From Flavobacteriales bacterium UBA952 (GTDB lineage Bacteria > Bacteroidota > Bacteroidia > Flavobacteriales_D > Crocinitomicaceae), in NCBI GenBank assembly GCA_002293185.1, contig DBCS01000009.1:124001-188000 (forward strand): 64,000 bases of DNA, written 5' to 3'. Below, piece after piece: positions 25,183 through 34,562 of the stretch (positions are counted from its first letter, which is position 1; every line of letters starts with the position of its first letter). Under the pieces are notes generated by a model. The model was not told where the DNA came from. It saw only the letters and a program-made list of their open reading frames with translations, and made no database searches. The position numbers were made by a program, and so were the translations under genes.

Positions 25183-26145
25183 TTATAACCAACGAGGGTG
25201 TCTTGCCTTAGTTTTTGGCGGCGGTGGCAAGAAATAACAGTATTTAACCATCATTTCATGCGATCCGCGTGAAATACTTGCAAGTTTATTAATGTTAATA
25301 TCGTAAGAATAGCCAATTTGAAAATTTGGAATTGGTGAATAACCAGCCATCAAAGCCACTGCATCAGAGGTTCTAAAAGTTAGGCCTCCGTATGCAGGAT
25401 TACCTCCGAGGTCCATCATGTAGCGGGCATTGAAATCAACTGAAAATTTGAGCAGATCGGTGCGAACTAGCATTTGTGCATCAATGTTGTTACCGGTACC
25501 AAAAGCGTCTTTAAAGATATAACCACCCATTAAATAATAGTGGCGAGCAGTTTGAAACGATAAGGATAAGTTGGTTGGGTCAGCAGAAAGATCTGATTCT
25601 GATAAATGTGTTGTTGAAAAACCTGCATAGTAATTTTTGGCCTGGAAATACAATCCGAAGTTAGCATCGAATGTTGTTGCTGCAAAACCAGTTGGAATAG
25701 ATGCATCTTGAGCAGCAGGCAAACCATTAGGTGTTACCCATACGGGATCTAAACCGTAGTTCATAATGCCCAAACCAACACCTACACCTAAAACGCCAGT
25801 TCGACCAATTTGAATAGGGTATGAGTAGTTAAGAAGCACTGTATTTTGACGTGCAAAACCGATTGCATCGTTGTAAAAGTTAACTCCAATACCGCCAGGC
25901 AAGAATCGAGAAAGATTGGACTCTATGTTGAGTATCGTAGAATTAGGGGCTCCGTTAACTTTATCCCATTGGTTGCGATAAATGGATGTTGCACAAATAC
26001 CATTGTACATATCAATACCGGTTTTACCTGGGTTGATGCTCATTTTGTCAAACATGAAGTGCGTGACAAGCTTGTCTTGTTGTGCGTAGGAAGCAAAAAA
26101 CAAAACAGAAAAAGCAGCAGTTAGTAGTCTGTTATTCAATAGCAT
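25183..26145 (-). CDS. type IX secretion membrane protein, PorP/SprF family
   Basis: 320 residues, signal peptide in MLLNNRLLTAAFSVLFFASYAQQ. The N-terminal pattern (FMFDKMSINPGKTGI) and the beta-barrel repeats (GLTFRTSDAVALMAGYS, FQIGYSYDINI) are typical of PorP/SprF. These outer-membrane proteins work with the T9SS, several of them in tethering type B-sorted cargo. It is just upstream of gldK, as in many flavobacteria, and may be part of the same operon. Confidence 0.92.
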   Translation of the reverse strand: MLLNNRLLTAAFSVLFFASYAQQDKLVTHFMFDKMSINPGKTGIDMYNGICATSIYRNQWDKVNGAPNSTILNIESNLSRFLPGGIGVNFYNDAIGFARQNTVLLNYSYPIQIGRTGVLGVGVGLGIMNYGLDPVWVTPNGLPAAQDASIPTGFAATTFDANFGLYFQAKNYYAGFSTTHLSESDLSADPTNLSLSFQTARHYYLMGGYIFKDAFGTGNNIDAQMLVRTDLLKFSVDFNARYMMDLGGNPAYGGLTFRTSDAVALMAGYSPIPNFQIGYSYDININKLASISRGSHEMMVKYCYFLPPPPKTKARHPRWL

Positions 26146-26254
26146 AAGCTTAGTTTAGCATGTAAAAAACTATCGCATTTTCATAGAATACGACAATTTA
26201 AGGTGCTAAAGTAAAGAATTCTTATGTAAAATAAAAGGCTTTTTTAATAAAAGC

Positions 26255-27394
26255 TTAACCCAATTTTTGATAAGTCTTCCACCATAAATCAGGCAACTCA
26301 TTGTTCATGGCGTTATCATAGTCCGACTTATTGCAAGGTACCAAATGATGACGCTGGTATCGAGACCCTTGTTGAGGAGGGTATGGGACTTCCATCCACC
26401 AGCGAGCTGATTTATTGCTTTTGAAAAAAACAAGCTCCCTGGACACTTGATCCATAAAAACAGTAAACTTGGTATAATCTGTTTTACTGCCAAATGGAAA
26501 ATCTCCTACTCTAGCAAAATAACCCTGAAGAAAATACCAAATTCCTTCCGCCAAAAGCGCTGCACCTGTCTGGCCTAATTGCACTTCACTAAAGAATCCA
26601 ATGCTGGTTACTTTGTCTGAAATTCCAGCATACTTCGCAATCTGACAAAATTGAGCTGCAGTAAATCCGTTCGGAGCGCCGGAAGCACTACCGAGCTCTG
26701 CTGTTTTGATAGATTCAATATCAACACTAATGATATCTGCATTGCGCAAGTGGGGTTCTGCCAAACGAAAATCTTGATTGAATTCACCTAAGCGACAAAT
26801 ATCAAAAAACAATTTGTCAAAAAGCTCTTGTTCTGCGGCAGCAGCATAAGGTTGTTGCAACCCAATAATAGCATGATTAAACAAATAACAAGGCCGCTGT
26901 AAGAGCATATGACTGAGGTAATTTTTTGAGTTCAGTTCTGCTTCTGTTGCGCCGATATCAATGCTTCTATCAATACTACAGGTGTTCACAAGTTGTTCGA
27001 GGCGTTCATAACCTTGATACAATGCCATGGTCAGATCTTGACTACCACCAATAACGATGGGAATAATATTTTTTTTAACGAGTTCACTTACGACACTTGC
27101 TAAGGCAAAGTAGGTATCGGTGAGTGTGGCCCCAGGTTCTATTGTACCGAGATCATAAATTGGTTTGGTCCAATTTGATTCTGGATGTAGTTGATAGAAT
27201 GTAGATCTAAATGCGGGCATGGAGATTTGATCTTTTGCTGCTCCGCGGTATTCAGGAACCGAAAAAATAGCACAACCTGGGCCTGTTAAATCTGGAAAAT
27301 CAGACTGATAACTGACAATTTGTGCACCTAATTGCCGTTCAGTAAATGGAATCGAAACAGAGATGGGCTGAAAGTAGATAGAAAGATCGATCAT
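26255..27394 (-). CDS. arginase/formimidoylglutamase-fold protein with altered metal site
   Basis: 379 residues of ureohydrolase fold. The family's metal motifs are changed: GGxHD reads GGSQD, DAHxD reads DIGATEA, and SxDxDxxDP reads SVDIESIKTAE. The two Mn ions of arginases could therefore hardly bind. Databases often call this flavobacterial branch arginase or formimidoylglutamase, but I expect no such activity. It stays next to the porP/gldK cluster in related genomes (recollection), so a role linked to T9SS or gliding is possible. Start overlaps the MazG-like gene by 4 bases. Confidence 0.8.
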   Translation of the reverse strand: MIDLSIYFQPISVSIPFTERQLGAQIVSYQSDFPDLTGPGCAIFSVPEYRGAAKDQISMPAFRSTFYQLHPESNWTKPIYDLGTIEPGATLTDTYFALASVVSELVKKNIIPIVIGGSQDLTMALYQGYERLEQLVNTCSIDRSIDIGATEAELNSKNYLSHMLLQRPCYLFNHAIIGLQQPYAAAAEQELFDKLFFDICRLGEFNQDFRLAEPHLRNADIISVDIESIKTAELGSASGAPNGFTAAQFCQIAKYAGISDKVTSIGFFSEVQLGQTGAALLAEGIWYFLQGYFARVGDFPFGSKTDYTKFTVFMDQVSRELVFFKSNKSARWWMEVPYPPQQGSRYQRHHLVPCNKSDYDNAMNNELPDLWWKTYQKLG

Positions 27395-27783
27395 GCTTCA
27401 AGGATTTTGGCAATATTTGGTTTGAAATAGAGCTCAGATTTTAAAACCTTGCCATCTGCTCTGTAGATGGCTTGTCCATTTGCGTCGAGCTTACTCATGT
27501 TTGAACGTTGAATTTCCTCAAAAACTTTGGTTATTTTGTCTTGCAGGCCATGACGCAAAATAGTGCCGCATAAAATATAAAGTTGATCGCCAAGTGCATC
27601 AGCAATCTCGACTAAATCTCCGTTTTTGGCAGCTTCCAAATACTCTTCATTTTCTTCCTTCATGAGGTCAAAACGCAATTGAACATCTGCCTGGGCTAAT
27701 TGGGCTGTTGGCTTGTGGTTATTTTGAATACCGAATGCATCGTGAAAACGTGCCACTTCAGCAATAATATTTTTGAATTCCAT
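27391..27783 (-). CDS. MazG-like nucleotide pyrophosphohydrolase
   Basis: 130 residues. The all-alpha NTP-PPase core is visible: EENEEYLEAAKNGDLVEIADALGD gives the ExxE...ExxD metal-binding set. Such proteins hydrolyse (deoxy)nucleoside triphosphates to monophosphates, often as house-cleaning enzymes; the preferred nucleotide is unknown. It lies between the E1 gene (2-base gap) and the arginase-fold gene (4-base overlap). Confidence 0.85.
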   Translation of the reverse strand: MEFKNIIAEVARFHDAFGIQNNHKPTAQLAQADVQLRFDLMKEENEEYLEAAKNGDLVEIADALGDQLYILCGTILRHGLQDKITKVFEEIQRSNMSKLDANGQAIYRADGKVLKSELYFKPNIAKILEA

Positions 27784-27785
27784 AA

Positions 27786-29849
27786 TTAATAATTGAGTAA
27801 GTTGGATATCGCTTCTTTCACCTTATCAGCATTTGGTAACATGGCTGACTCTAATATTGAATTGAGTGGTATTGCCGGTGCATCTACCGAGGCCACGATT
27901 TCAATGGGTGCGTCGAGCTGTTTAAAACATAAGTGTTGAAGCCTGCCCGCAAGACCTAGCGTGAAGGTATTTTCTATTGATTCTTCTGTAACCATTAAAA
28001 TTCTGCCATGCCTTTGGCAAAGTGCTGTCATGGCGTCAATATCTAATGGATTAATACTTCTTAAATCTAAGATTTCTACCTGACCCTCAAAAGAGGCTGC
28101 TGCTTCTGCTGCCCAGTAGACGCCTCGACCATAGGTAATGACACCAATAGAGCTGCCTTTTGCTATGTGTTCTGTACTGGCTTCTTGCACCATTCTTGCC
28201 TTGCCAATCGGGATCATGTAATCTGCACTTGGCTCTATACTCATGGCGCCTTCAGTTCCGGGAATTTTGGACCAGTATAAACCCTTATGTTCTAATATGA
28301 CTACAGGATTTGGATCGTGATAAGCTGCCTTTAATAAACCTTTGAGGTCAGCACCAGTAGAAGGATAAACTACTTTGATACCTCGAATATTTGCCAAAAC
28401 AGATTCTACACTTGATGAATGGTACGGGCCGCCAGAACCATAAGCCCCTATGGGTACTCGTATAACGCAACTCACGGGCCACTTGCCGTTAGAAAGGTAG
28501 TTTGAGCGAGAAACTTCAGTAAAGAGTTGATTGAGCCCAGGCCAAATGTAATCGGCGAACTGTACCTCAACAATTGGCTTGAGACCCACTGCAGACATTC
28601 CGACAGTAGAGCCAATAATAAATGCTTCTTGAATAGGCGTATTGAAAACGCGGTCGTCACCAAATGTTTGTGCTAAGGTTGCGGCTTCTCTAAATACCCC
28701 TCCTAGCCTACCGCCAACATCTTGACCGTAGAGCAGCGCTTCCGGATGCGCCTCCATGATTTCACGCATAGCAAAAAGTGCGGAGTCTACCATGACCGTT
28801 TTCTTTTTACCCTTTGGTGCGCGCTCACCTGTTTCTTCTATAATCGGCGTAGGTGCAAAAATATGATCTTGAATACTGTTTGGGTCTGGGTCTGGGGCAT
28901 GGAGCGCGGCGTCATAGGCTGCGGCAACTTCTTTTCTAACTTTAGCCTCTAGGTTGATGAATTCTGCCAAACGGATGTCTTGTTGTTCTAGTGCAGCCCT
29001 GAGTTTTGGATACGGGTCGGCCTTGGCTGCATCTTCGAGATCGTCGCGGTACCATTCCTTGCGCACCCCTGAGGTGTGATGCCCTAATAACGGGACTTTG
29101 GCATGAATTAAAAATGGGCGACGTTCTTTTCGAACCGTTGCTATCACTTCTTCTACTGTTTGGTAGCAAGTCCAAAAATCGGTGCCGTCTATTGTCCTGG
29201 CTTCTATGCCATGGAATCCTTTGATGTATTCTGAAATATCTTGTGCACGGGTTTCTTTGGCATTAGCGGAGATGTCCCAACCGTTGTCCTGTATTAAATA
29301 AATAATTGGGTATTGCTTGAGGGCTGCCATTTGAAAAGCCTCAGAAACTTCGCCTTCTGTACATGAAGCATCACCTAAAGAACAAACTACTACCGGCGCG
29401 TCTTCGGGTTGCCAGTTGGCTATACCCGTTTTTTCTTTGTATTGAATACCCATAGCCACTCCTGTGGTTGGGATTGCTTGCATACCTGTTGCCGAAGATT
29501 GGTGCGGAATTTTGGGGAAGTCTGGTCTGTTTAAGGATGGATGAGCATAGTACGTGCGGCCGCCAGAAAAAGGATCGTCTTTCTTGGCAAAAACTTGCAA
29601 CATGAGCTCTTCGGGTTTCATGCCAATACCAAGTAGAATGCTGTCGTCCCGGTAATAGGGCGCCACCCAATCTTGGGGTTTGAGCTGCATACCAACTGCC
29701 AACTGAATGGCTTCATGACCGCGTGAGGTTGCATGGACGTACTTTGCAGTAACCTCTTTATTCGCCTCGTATTGTTCAGCCATTGTTTTGGCGGTGCACA
29801 TGAGTTCAAATGCGCGCCAACTGAGCTCTTTTTGCTTTGATTTTGACAT
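27786..29849 (-). CDS. 2-oxoacid dehydrogenase E1, alpha and beta fused (branched-chain type)
   Basis: 687 residues. The N-terminal alpha part (1-330) holds the thiamine diphosphate motif GDASCTEGEVSEAF...QDNGWDIS. A linker with basic residues leads to the beta part (about 350-687: DSALFAMREIMEAHPEALLYGQDVGGRLGG, VQFADYIWPGLNQLFTEVS). Fused E1 proteins of this kind are common in Bacteroidota and serve the branched-chain 2-oxoacid dehydrogenase complex, which decarboxylates branched-chain keto acids and loads the acyl group on lipoyl-E2. E2 and E3 are not in the window. Confidence 0.92.
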   Translation of the reverse strand: MSKSKQKELSWRAFELMCTAKTMAEQYEANKEVTAKYVHATSRGHEAIQLAVGMQLKPQDWVAPYYRDDSILLGIGMKPEELMLQVFAKKDDPFSGGRTYYAHPSLNRPDFPKIPHQSSATGMQAIPTTGVAMGIQYKEKTGIANWQPEDAPVVVCSLGDASCTEGEVSEAFQMAALKQYPIIYLIQDNGWDISANAKETRAQDISEYIKGFHGIEARTIDGTDFWTCYQTVEEVIATVRKERRPFLIHAKVPLLGHHTSGVRKEWYRDDLEDAAKADPYPKLRAALEQQDIRLAEFINLEAKVRKEVAAAYDAALHAPDPDPNSIQDHIFAPTPIIEETGERAPKGKKKTVMVDSALFAMREIMEAHPEALLYGQDVGGRLGGVFREAATLAQTFGDDRVFNTPIQEAFIIGSTVGMSAVGLKPIVEVQFADYIWPGLNQLFTEVSRSNYLSNGKWPVSCVIRVPIGAYGSGGPYHSSSVESVLANIRGIKVVYPSTGADLKGLLKAAYHDPNPVVILEHKGLYWSKIPGTEGAMSIEPSADYMIPIGKARMVQEASTEHIAKGSSIGVITYGRGVYWAAEAAASFEGQVEILDLRSINPLDIDAMTALCQRHGRILMVTEESIENTFTLGLAGRLQHLCFKQLDAPIEIVASVDAPAIPLNSILESAMLPNADKVKEAISNLLNY

Positions 29850-29922
29850 TTTGTTGATTCAGAGAGACAAATATAAGCATTGCCAATACATCTCCCTCTT
29901 GTTTGATTCGATCAGACTTTGG

Positions 29923-29930
29923 TATTTTTG
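29923..29930 (+). promoter_or_regulatory. promoter of miaE: TTTG, 17 bases, TATTTTTG
   Basis: -33 TTTG at 29902-29905 and -7 TATTTTTG at 29923-29930 fit the Bacteroidota consensus with 17-base spacing. The ATG at 29944 is 13 bases downstream, leaving a leader of only a few bases. Confidence 0.6.
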
Positions 29931-29943
29931 TAGAAAAAACAAA

Positions 29944-30534
29944 ATGCTCGGACTACAAATGGCGACAGACCCACGCTGGGTAGAAATTGTCGAAAAAAAT
30001 ATCGAGGAAATACTTATTGACCATGCTTATTGTGAGCAAAAGGCGGCAAGTAATGCTATTTCATTGATTGTTGGTTATCCGCAATACGCTGATTTAGTAG
30101 CCGCTATGAGTGCCATTTGTAAAGAGGAAATGGAGCATTTTGAATTGGTGCATCAGAAACTACAAGAACGCGGTCTCAAACTTGGCTTCGAGAGAAAAGA
30201 TCCATATGTGAACGACCTTGCACAGTATTTAAAGCACACCAAAGCCAACAATACACCTGCTGGTGTATTTGTCAATAAAATGCTATTTGCAGCAATGATT
30301 GAAGCGCGAAGTTGTGAACGCTTTAAAATACTCTCTGAAGAAATCGCTGATGAAGACCTCCGAAATTTTTATAGAGGTCTCATGGAAAGTGAAGCCAGGC
30401 ACTACACTACTTTCTTAAGTTTTGCAAGAAAATATAGCAGCGGAATAGACGTGGATGCTGCTTGGAAAGATTTTTTAGCCTTTGAAGCTGAATTAATGGC
30501 AAGTTATGGCAAAAAAGAAACGATGCACGGCTAG
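29944..30534 (+). CDS. miaE: tRNA-(ms2io6A)-hydroxylase MiaE
   Basis: 196 residues from the ATG at 29944; upstream in-frame starts would lie inside the divergent E1 gene and its promoter. A four-helix diiron protein with ligands visible in HAYCEQKAAS, KEEMEHFELVHQ, EARSCERFKIL and ESEARHYTTFL. It hydroxylates the isopentenyl group of the modified adenosine 37 in tRNAs reading UNN codons. Its last codons form the left arm of the terminator. Confidence 0.93.
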   Translation: MLGLQMATDPRWVEIVEKNIEEILIDHAYCEQKAASNAISLIVGYPQYADLVAAMSAICKEEMEHFELVHQKLQERGLKLGFERKDPYVNDLAQYLKHTKANNTPAGVFVNKMLFAAMIEARSCERFKILSEEIADEDLRNFYRGLMESEARHYTTFLSFARKYSSGIDVDAAWKDFLAFEAELMASYGKKETMHG

Positions 30535-30548
30535 GCACATCGTTTCTT
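30515..30548. terminator. bidirectional terminator between miaE and the beta-barrel gene
   Basis: AAGAAACGATG (30515-30525) and CATCGTTTCTT (30538-30548) form an 11-bp stem, with A-run before and T-rich stretch after. It serves the convergent genes on both sides and overlaps the miaE stop codon. Confidence 0.75.
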
Positions 30549-30571
30549 TTCTTTGGTGGTGTAACAGGTTT

Positions 30572-31690
30572 TTAAAACGAGAGTAAAATTCCAGCATTCA
30601 CACCACGCACCTTCGGAGCAGATCCTTCGTTAAAGACGTCCGTCAGGCCATAGCTTGCATATAAACTCCAATCGCCATAGCCAACTGTTGCCATAAGGCT
30701 TGCTTGGAAAGGATTGAATTGAAAATCATCTTTGGTTTTGTCTTTGTTCTTTTTGCCATCAGCTTCCCATTTTTGTACTTGGCGTGCATCCAAGCGGATT
30801 CCGCCTACAACGCCAGCTGAAATATTCCAGGCTTTGTTTGCATTTTTATTGGTGGAAATTTGCAATAATAAAGGTGCTTGCAAATAAGTAGAACTCAAGA
30901 TATTTTTAGCGTAATTGACGCCGGTTGTGTTAGCGATGAGTGTGTCATTGACCACACTAAAATCGAAATCACCTTTGATGGCATATCGATTCCAGTTCAG
31001 GCCCAAGCCGGTTACAACCCCTAAGTAATCCTTGAATATTGGAAAACGTTTTTCGGCAAAATTCCATTGCAGACCAATACTTTTTGCCGGATCTAGAGCA
31101 AGAAAACTCAATTCGGTAGTACTTGCCAATTCATTATTAAGGTTCATGAAGCTATTTGCATTGATGCCAAACCCTGACCAAATAGCGTTGCCATCGCCGG
31201 TCGTTTCTGCATCTTTGCAATCACTCTTAAATTCTTTGTCGAAGGAATAGGAATCTTCGCCGTCATTGAGTACAATTCGTTCATCGTCGTTTTCAATGAT
31301 GACTCGCTCGTCTATGATGATTTTTCGTTGTCCTTTTGTAGCCCATTCGGGCTCTTTTGATGCATCTGTACTTTTATTTTTTGATTCTAAAATCACAATT
31401 TTCATATTGCCAAACTTAAGTTGGGTTGTATCAGTCGGGGATCCATTTAAGGACTGTATCATTATTGTATCCATAAAAACTTCTGCCCTTCTGGATCCAA
31501 AAGTTGAATCTTGGATATAGATGTTTTTCATTTGTTCGGTCAACATAGAGTCCATTTGGTCAATTTGGCTGTTGATCATGATGATCGTGGTGTCGTTGCC
31601 TTGAATTTTGATGATTTTCTTGGTTTCGTTTTGTTGGGCAAACAGTGCTAAACCTGAAATTAAAAAAGCGGAAAGTAATTGAATTTTCAT
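30572..31690 (-). CDS. outer-membrane beta-barrel protein of unknown function
   Basis: 372 residues with signal peptide (MKIQLLSAFLISGLALFAQQ). The first half is polar and repetitive (GNDTTIIMINSQIDQMDSM). The second half has alternating strands ending in GVNAGILLSF, the usual porin-like end. It follows a sigma/anti-sigma gene pair and may be controlled by or coupled to it. Confidence 0.75.
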   Translation of the reverse strand: MKIQLLSAFLISGLALFAQQNETKKIIKIQGNDTTIIMINSQIDQMDSMLTEQMKNIYIQDSTFGSRRAEVFMDTIMIQSLNGSPTDTTQLKFGNMKIVILESKNKSTDASKEPEWATKGQRKIIIDERVIIENDDERIVLNDGEDSYSFDKEFKSDCKDAETTGDGNAIWSGFGINANSFMNLNNELASTTELSFLALDPAKSIGLQWNFAEKRFPIFKDYLGVVTGLGLNWNRYAIKGDFDFSVVNDTLIANTTGVNYAKNILSSTYLQAPLLLQISTNKNANKAWNISAGVVGGIRLDARQVQKWEADGKKNKDKTKDDFQFNPFQASLMATVGYGDWSLYASYGLTDVFNEGSAPKVRGVNAGILLSF

Positions 31691-31738
31691 TTTTATCGAT
31701 TTTGAACCTATGACGACATGGCTTGTTTTTTGTTACAA

Positions 31739-32803
31739 TTATTTTTTAGAGCGCGTACGCTCAATGCTAATGGGGCCCAGTTGAAAAACAACTTTATCAC
31801 GGGAACTGCCTTCTTCCACAGCATAGCGCACAGGTAAACCAATTGTTTCACTTGCATATCGCGCCATTGCTTCATAGCGAATATCTGTACTTGGTGTAGC
31901 GGTACCAAATAGTTTTTCGTTGGTCTTCTGTAATAAAAATGCTTTAACCGTAATAGGTTCTTTTGTAAAGACACTTGAATTATTTTGAGCTTGAGGCTCC
32001 GCATTTGACCAAATTTGATCTGAAACTTGGTTTAGCGCAATTATATCTTGGTTTGGGCTATTTTCGGTTACATTTTGACCATACAAGTCAGGAATAATTG
32101 CTTGCTCTTGAAGCGGCACAATGTAATCTCTTCCGGGTTCTAGTGGAACTTCCTGTTGTTTATGTGTAGCCGATTGGTAGGAATTTTTTAATGGGGCAGG
32201 CTTCAAAGTTGTCTCCGAATTTTTTTCATATGGTTGTATGACTGATTTTTTTGACGCCACTCCTTTTTGAATAGGCTTTAAATCAGCTGGGCCTGAAGTA
32301 TTTTGACTGACCAGTATAACGGCAATTAAAATAGCCGCAGCTGCACTTATTGGATATACATACTTTTTGAAAGAGAATACGCGCACAGGCACCTCTTTTA
32401 GAAGTTGATCTTGAAAAGGATAAACGATACTTTTATTTGGTATGAGTTGTGTTTGTTGCACTCTTTTTTTGAAATCGAGATAGATATCATCATGCGTTAA
32501 TTGCAGTTCAATAATATGCTCTTCTTTTGAAAGTAATCCTTCTAGCGAACCAATAGCCAGTTTGTCATATGGGTGTCCTTCTTCGCTTTGAAAGACCTGC
32601 AAATTCTCTAATTGTGATCGAACTAAGGAAGGTCCGTTGTAAGTTTCGTTGGGTAGAGAAAGTAAAGGGTACTGTTCTAAATCTTCTGAGATTTCAGGAT
32701 GCTCAAGTATAAGATTTTCTAGCTGTTGACTTTCGTCAGCAGATAGGGTGCCTTCGTGAAAGGCAAGAATCAAATGTGCAAGCTGGGCTTCAGTGAATTT
32801 CAT
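31739..32803 (-). CDS. membrane-anchored anti-sigma-like protein
   Basis: 354 residues. The N-terminal 130 residues are helical and cytosolic, starting MKFTEAQLAHLILAFHEGTL, with a pattern similar to zinc-less anti-sigma domains. One membrane helix follows (YPISAAAAILIAVILVS, about residue 153). The rest is outside and of low complexity. It overlaps the sigma factor gene by 4 bases, the usual coupling of a sigma factor and its regulator. The anti-sigma role is inferred from context. Confidence 0.7.
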   Translation of the reverse strand: MKFTEAQLAHLILAFHEGTLSADESQQLENLILEHPEISEDLEQYPLLSLPNETYNGPSLVRSQLENLQVFQSEEGHPYDKLAIGSLEGLLSKEEHIIELQLTHDDIYLDFKKRVQQTQLIPNKSIVYPFQDQLLKEVPVRVFSFKKYVYPISAAAAILIAVILVSQNTSGPADLKPIQKGVASKKSVIQPYEKNSETTLKPAPLKNSYQSATHKQQEVPLEPGRDYIVPLQEQAIIPDLYGQNVTENSPNQDIIALNQVSDQIWSNAEPQAQNNSSVFTKEPITVKAFLLQKTNEKLFGTATPSTDIRYEAMARYASETIGLPVRYAVEEGSSRDKVVFQLGPISIERTRSKK

Positions 32804-33285
32804 ATCAGTACCTCCATTTTTCCGATATATTGTTTTAAAAAACGGCGCGCTCTAAAAATATAGACCTTGACCTGATCGACAGAAATGTTGGTCATTTCTG
32901 CAATTTCTTGATAGGTGTAACCCTCGTAGTCGCGCAATGTCAAGACCATGCGCTGAATTTCGGTAAGCTGCGCTACACCTTCATCGATGAATTTTTGAAC
33001 ATCGTGGGCTACCCTAGGTTGCTCAATAGCATCTGATAGACCGCTCAGGTGTTGGTTTTGTAACTTTTGACGGCGTGATCTGTCAATTTGTAAATTCACG
33101 ATTGTTCGAAACAAATAAGACTTGACGCGTTGGTAATCAACGGTATCTACCCGAAGCCACAAGCGCTCGAAAGCATCTTGCACGAAATCTTGCGCTAAAT
33201 CGGAATCGCCAACGTTTTTAAGCGCAAAACGAAAGAGCCGATCTGCAAATTCTCTTACACATTCATTGTATTGCTGAACAGTCAT
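32800..33285 (-). CDS. ECF-type RNA polymerase sigma factor
   Basis: 161 residues. Region 2: DRLFRFALKNVGDSDLAQDFVQDAFERLWLR, with IVNLQIDRSRR. Region 4: LTEIQRMVLTLRDYEGYTYQEIAEMTNISVDQVKVYIFRARRFL. It starts the three-gene set sigma, anti-sigma-like, beta-barrel protein, which suggests an envelope-related stress response. Confidence 0.92.
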   Translation of the reverse strand: MTVQQYNECVREFADRLFRFALKNVGDSDLAQDFVQDAFERLWLRVDTVDYQRVKSYLFRTIVNLQIDRSRRQKLQNQHLSGLSDAIEQPRVAHDVQKFIDEGVAQLTEIQRMVLTLRDYEGYTYQEIAEMTNISVDQVKVYIFRARRFLKQYIGKMEVLI

Positions 33286-33331
33286 AAAACAGCGTTAAGA
33301 CGAACTGATCTAACAAAAGTTACACCACTTT

Positions 33332-34561
33332 TTAATCTGCCTTATATTTTTGACGATACTTTAAGTAAAGTTGTTCTTGAAAATTAGTAGTTGGCACAAA
33401 CTTTCCATCGACAAGAATGGTGGTCAGGAGATTGGTGCGCATGTCAAGTGCAGGTCCTTTTGAAACAAAGAAGGTGGCTTTTTTACCCGCTTCTAATGTG
33501 CCGTAATCTTTATCAATGCCCATAATTTGACAAACACTTAAAGAAATACTACTCAAAGCTTCTTCGTCAGTTAGTCCATAGGCTACAGTTGTGCCGGCTT
33601 GAAAGGGCAAGTTTCGGGTATTCATTGGCTGCATATTGCCATCGTTTTGAATACAAAAAGGAATACCTTGTGCTTTTAATAAACCTGGAACTTGATACGG
33701 TAAAAAAGTAAGGTCGTCTTCTCGGCTTGGTAAACTATGTACCCGAGATAGCATTATTGGAATTTTGCAGTCTCGCAATTTGGTGCCTACCAAATGTGCA
33801 TCGCGACCACCAACAATAACAGGGTAAGCTAATGAAAAACTGGCTGCAAAATCTATGATATCAATAATTTGCTGTATGGTTTCTGCATGAATATAAACGC
33901 GCTTGTTGGCAACAAAACATGCTTTCATGGCTTCTAAGCGAAGGTCGCTGATTTGGTCATCTCGGTCCAAGGCGTAGGTTTTGGCCAATTCAAAAAACTG
34001 ATAAATATCTCGCTTTTGGGCTGCGTAATTTTTAGGATCCGAAGGCCAATTTAGGTGAATGCCGTCGTCGGCCAAAACTGTTGCGTCTTCCCAATTCCAG
34101 CCGCTGAGCTTCATGACAGCTGAGCTTCCGGAGATCCAGCTGCCACGAGGCGTGGCCTGAACCAACAATACGCCATTAGTCCGAACGGTCTCCACTACCT
34201 TAGACTCCACATTAAACGCAATTTGAGCGCGCACGTGCGGATTCCAGTCGCCAACGTCATTGTAATCTCGGGTTGCACGCACGGCATCGATCTCAGTAAG
34301 ACCAAGTGTATTGTTGGCTGAAACAAGGCTTGGATAAAAGTGTTGCCCATTGCAGTTGATGATGGTATCCCAATCTTTCGATTGAAAGGATTGTGTAAGC
34401 GAATTTTTCACAAAAGCAATGCGGTCGTTTATGACACCAATTGCTGCAGACTCCAAAACATTCCCATTTCCGATATGCGCTGTTCCGTTGAGCAATAAAA
34501 TACGCTGAGCTCCAAGTGTCGAACTCCATAAAATTGCTAAAACCATTAACGTAACTTTCAT
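33332..34561 (-). CDS. exported amidohydrolase-family protein (shorter of two)
   Basis: 409 residues from the ATG at 34561, where MKVTLMVLAILWSSTLGAQ gives a signal peptide; the longer frame to 34675 runs into the upstream gene. The amidohydrolase fold is recognisable (DTIINCNGQHFYPSLVSANNTLG, and the C-terminal GTLEAGKKATFFVSKGP). The metal-binding HxH after the first strand is missing (SANNTLG). It begins one base after the stop of the larger amidohydrolase, so both are made together and may form a pair. Confidence 0.8.
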   Translation of the reverse strand: MKVTLMVLAILWSSTLGAQRILLLNGTAHIGNGNVLESAAIGVINDRIAFVKNSLTQSFQSKDWDTIINCNGQHFYPSLVSANNTLGLTEIDAVRATRDYNDVGDWNPHVRAQIAFNVESKVVETVRTNGVLLVQATPRGSWISGSSAVMKLSGWNWEDATVLADDGIHLNWPSDPKNYAAQKRDIYQFFELAKTYALDRDDQISDLRLEAMKACFVANKRVYIHAETIQQIIDIIDFAASFSLAYPVIVGGRDAHLVGTKLRDCKIPIMLSRVHSLPSREDDLTFLPYQVPGLLKAQGIPFCIQNDGNMQPMNTRNLPFQAGTTVAYGLTDEEALSSISLSVCQIMGIDKDYGTLEAGKKATFFVSKGPALDMRTNLLTTILVDGKFVPTTNFQEQLYLKYRQKYKAD

Positions 34562-34562
34562 A

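Noticed and set aside
26255..27394. Functional formimidoylglutamase of histidine degradation
   Set aside because: The metal-binding Asp/His residues are replaced and no hut genes are nearby.
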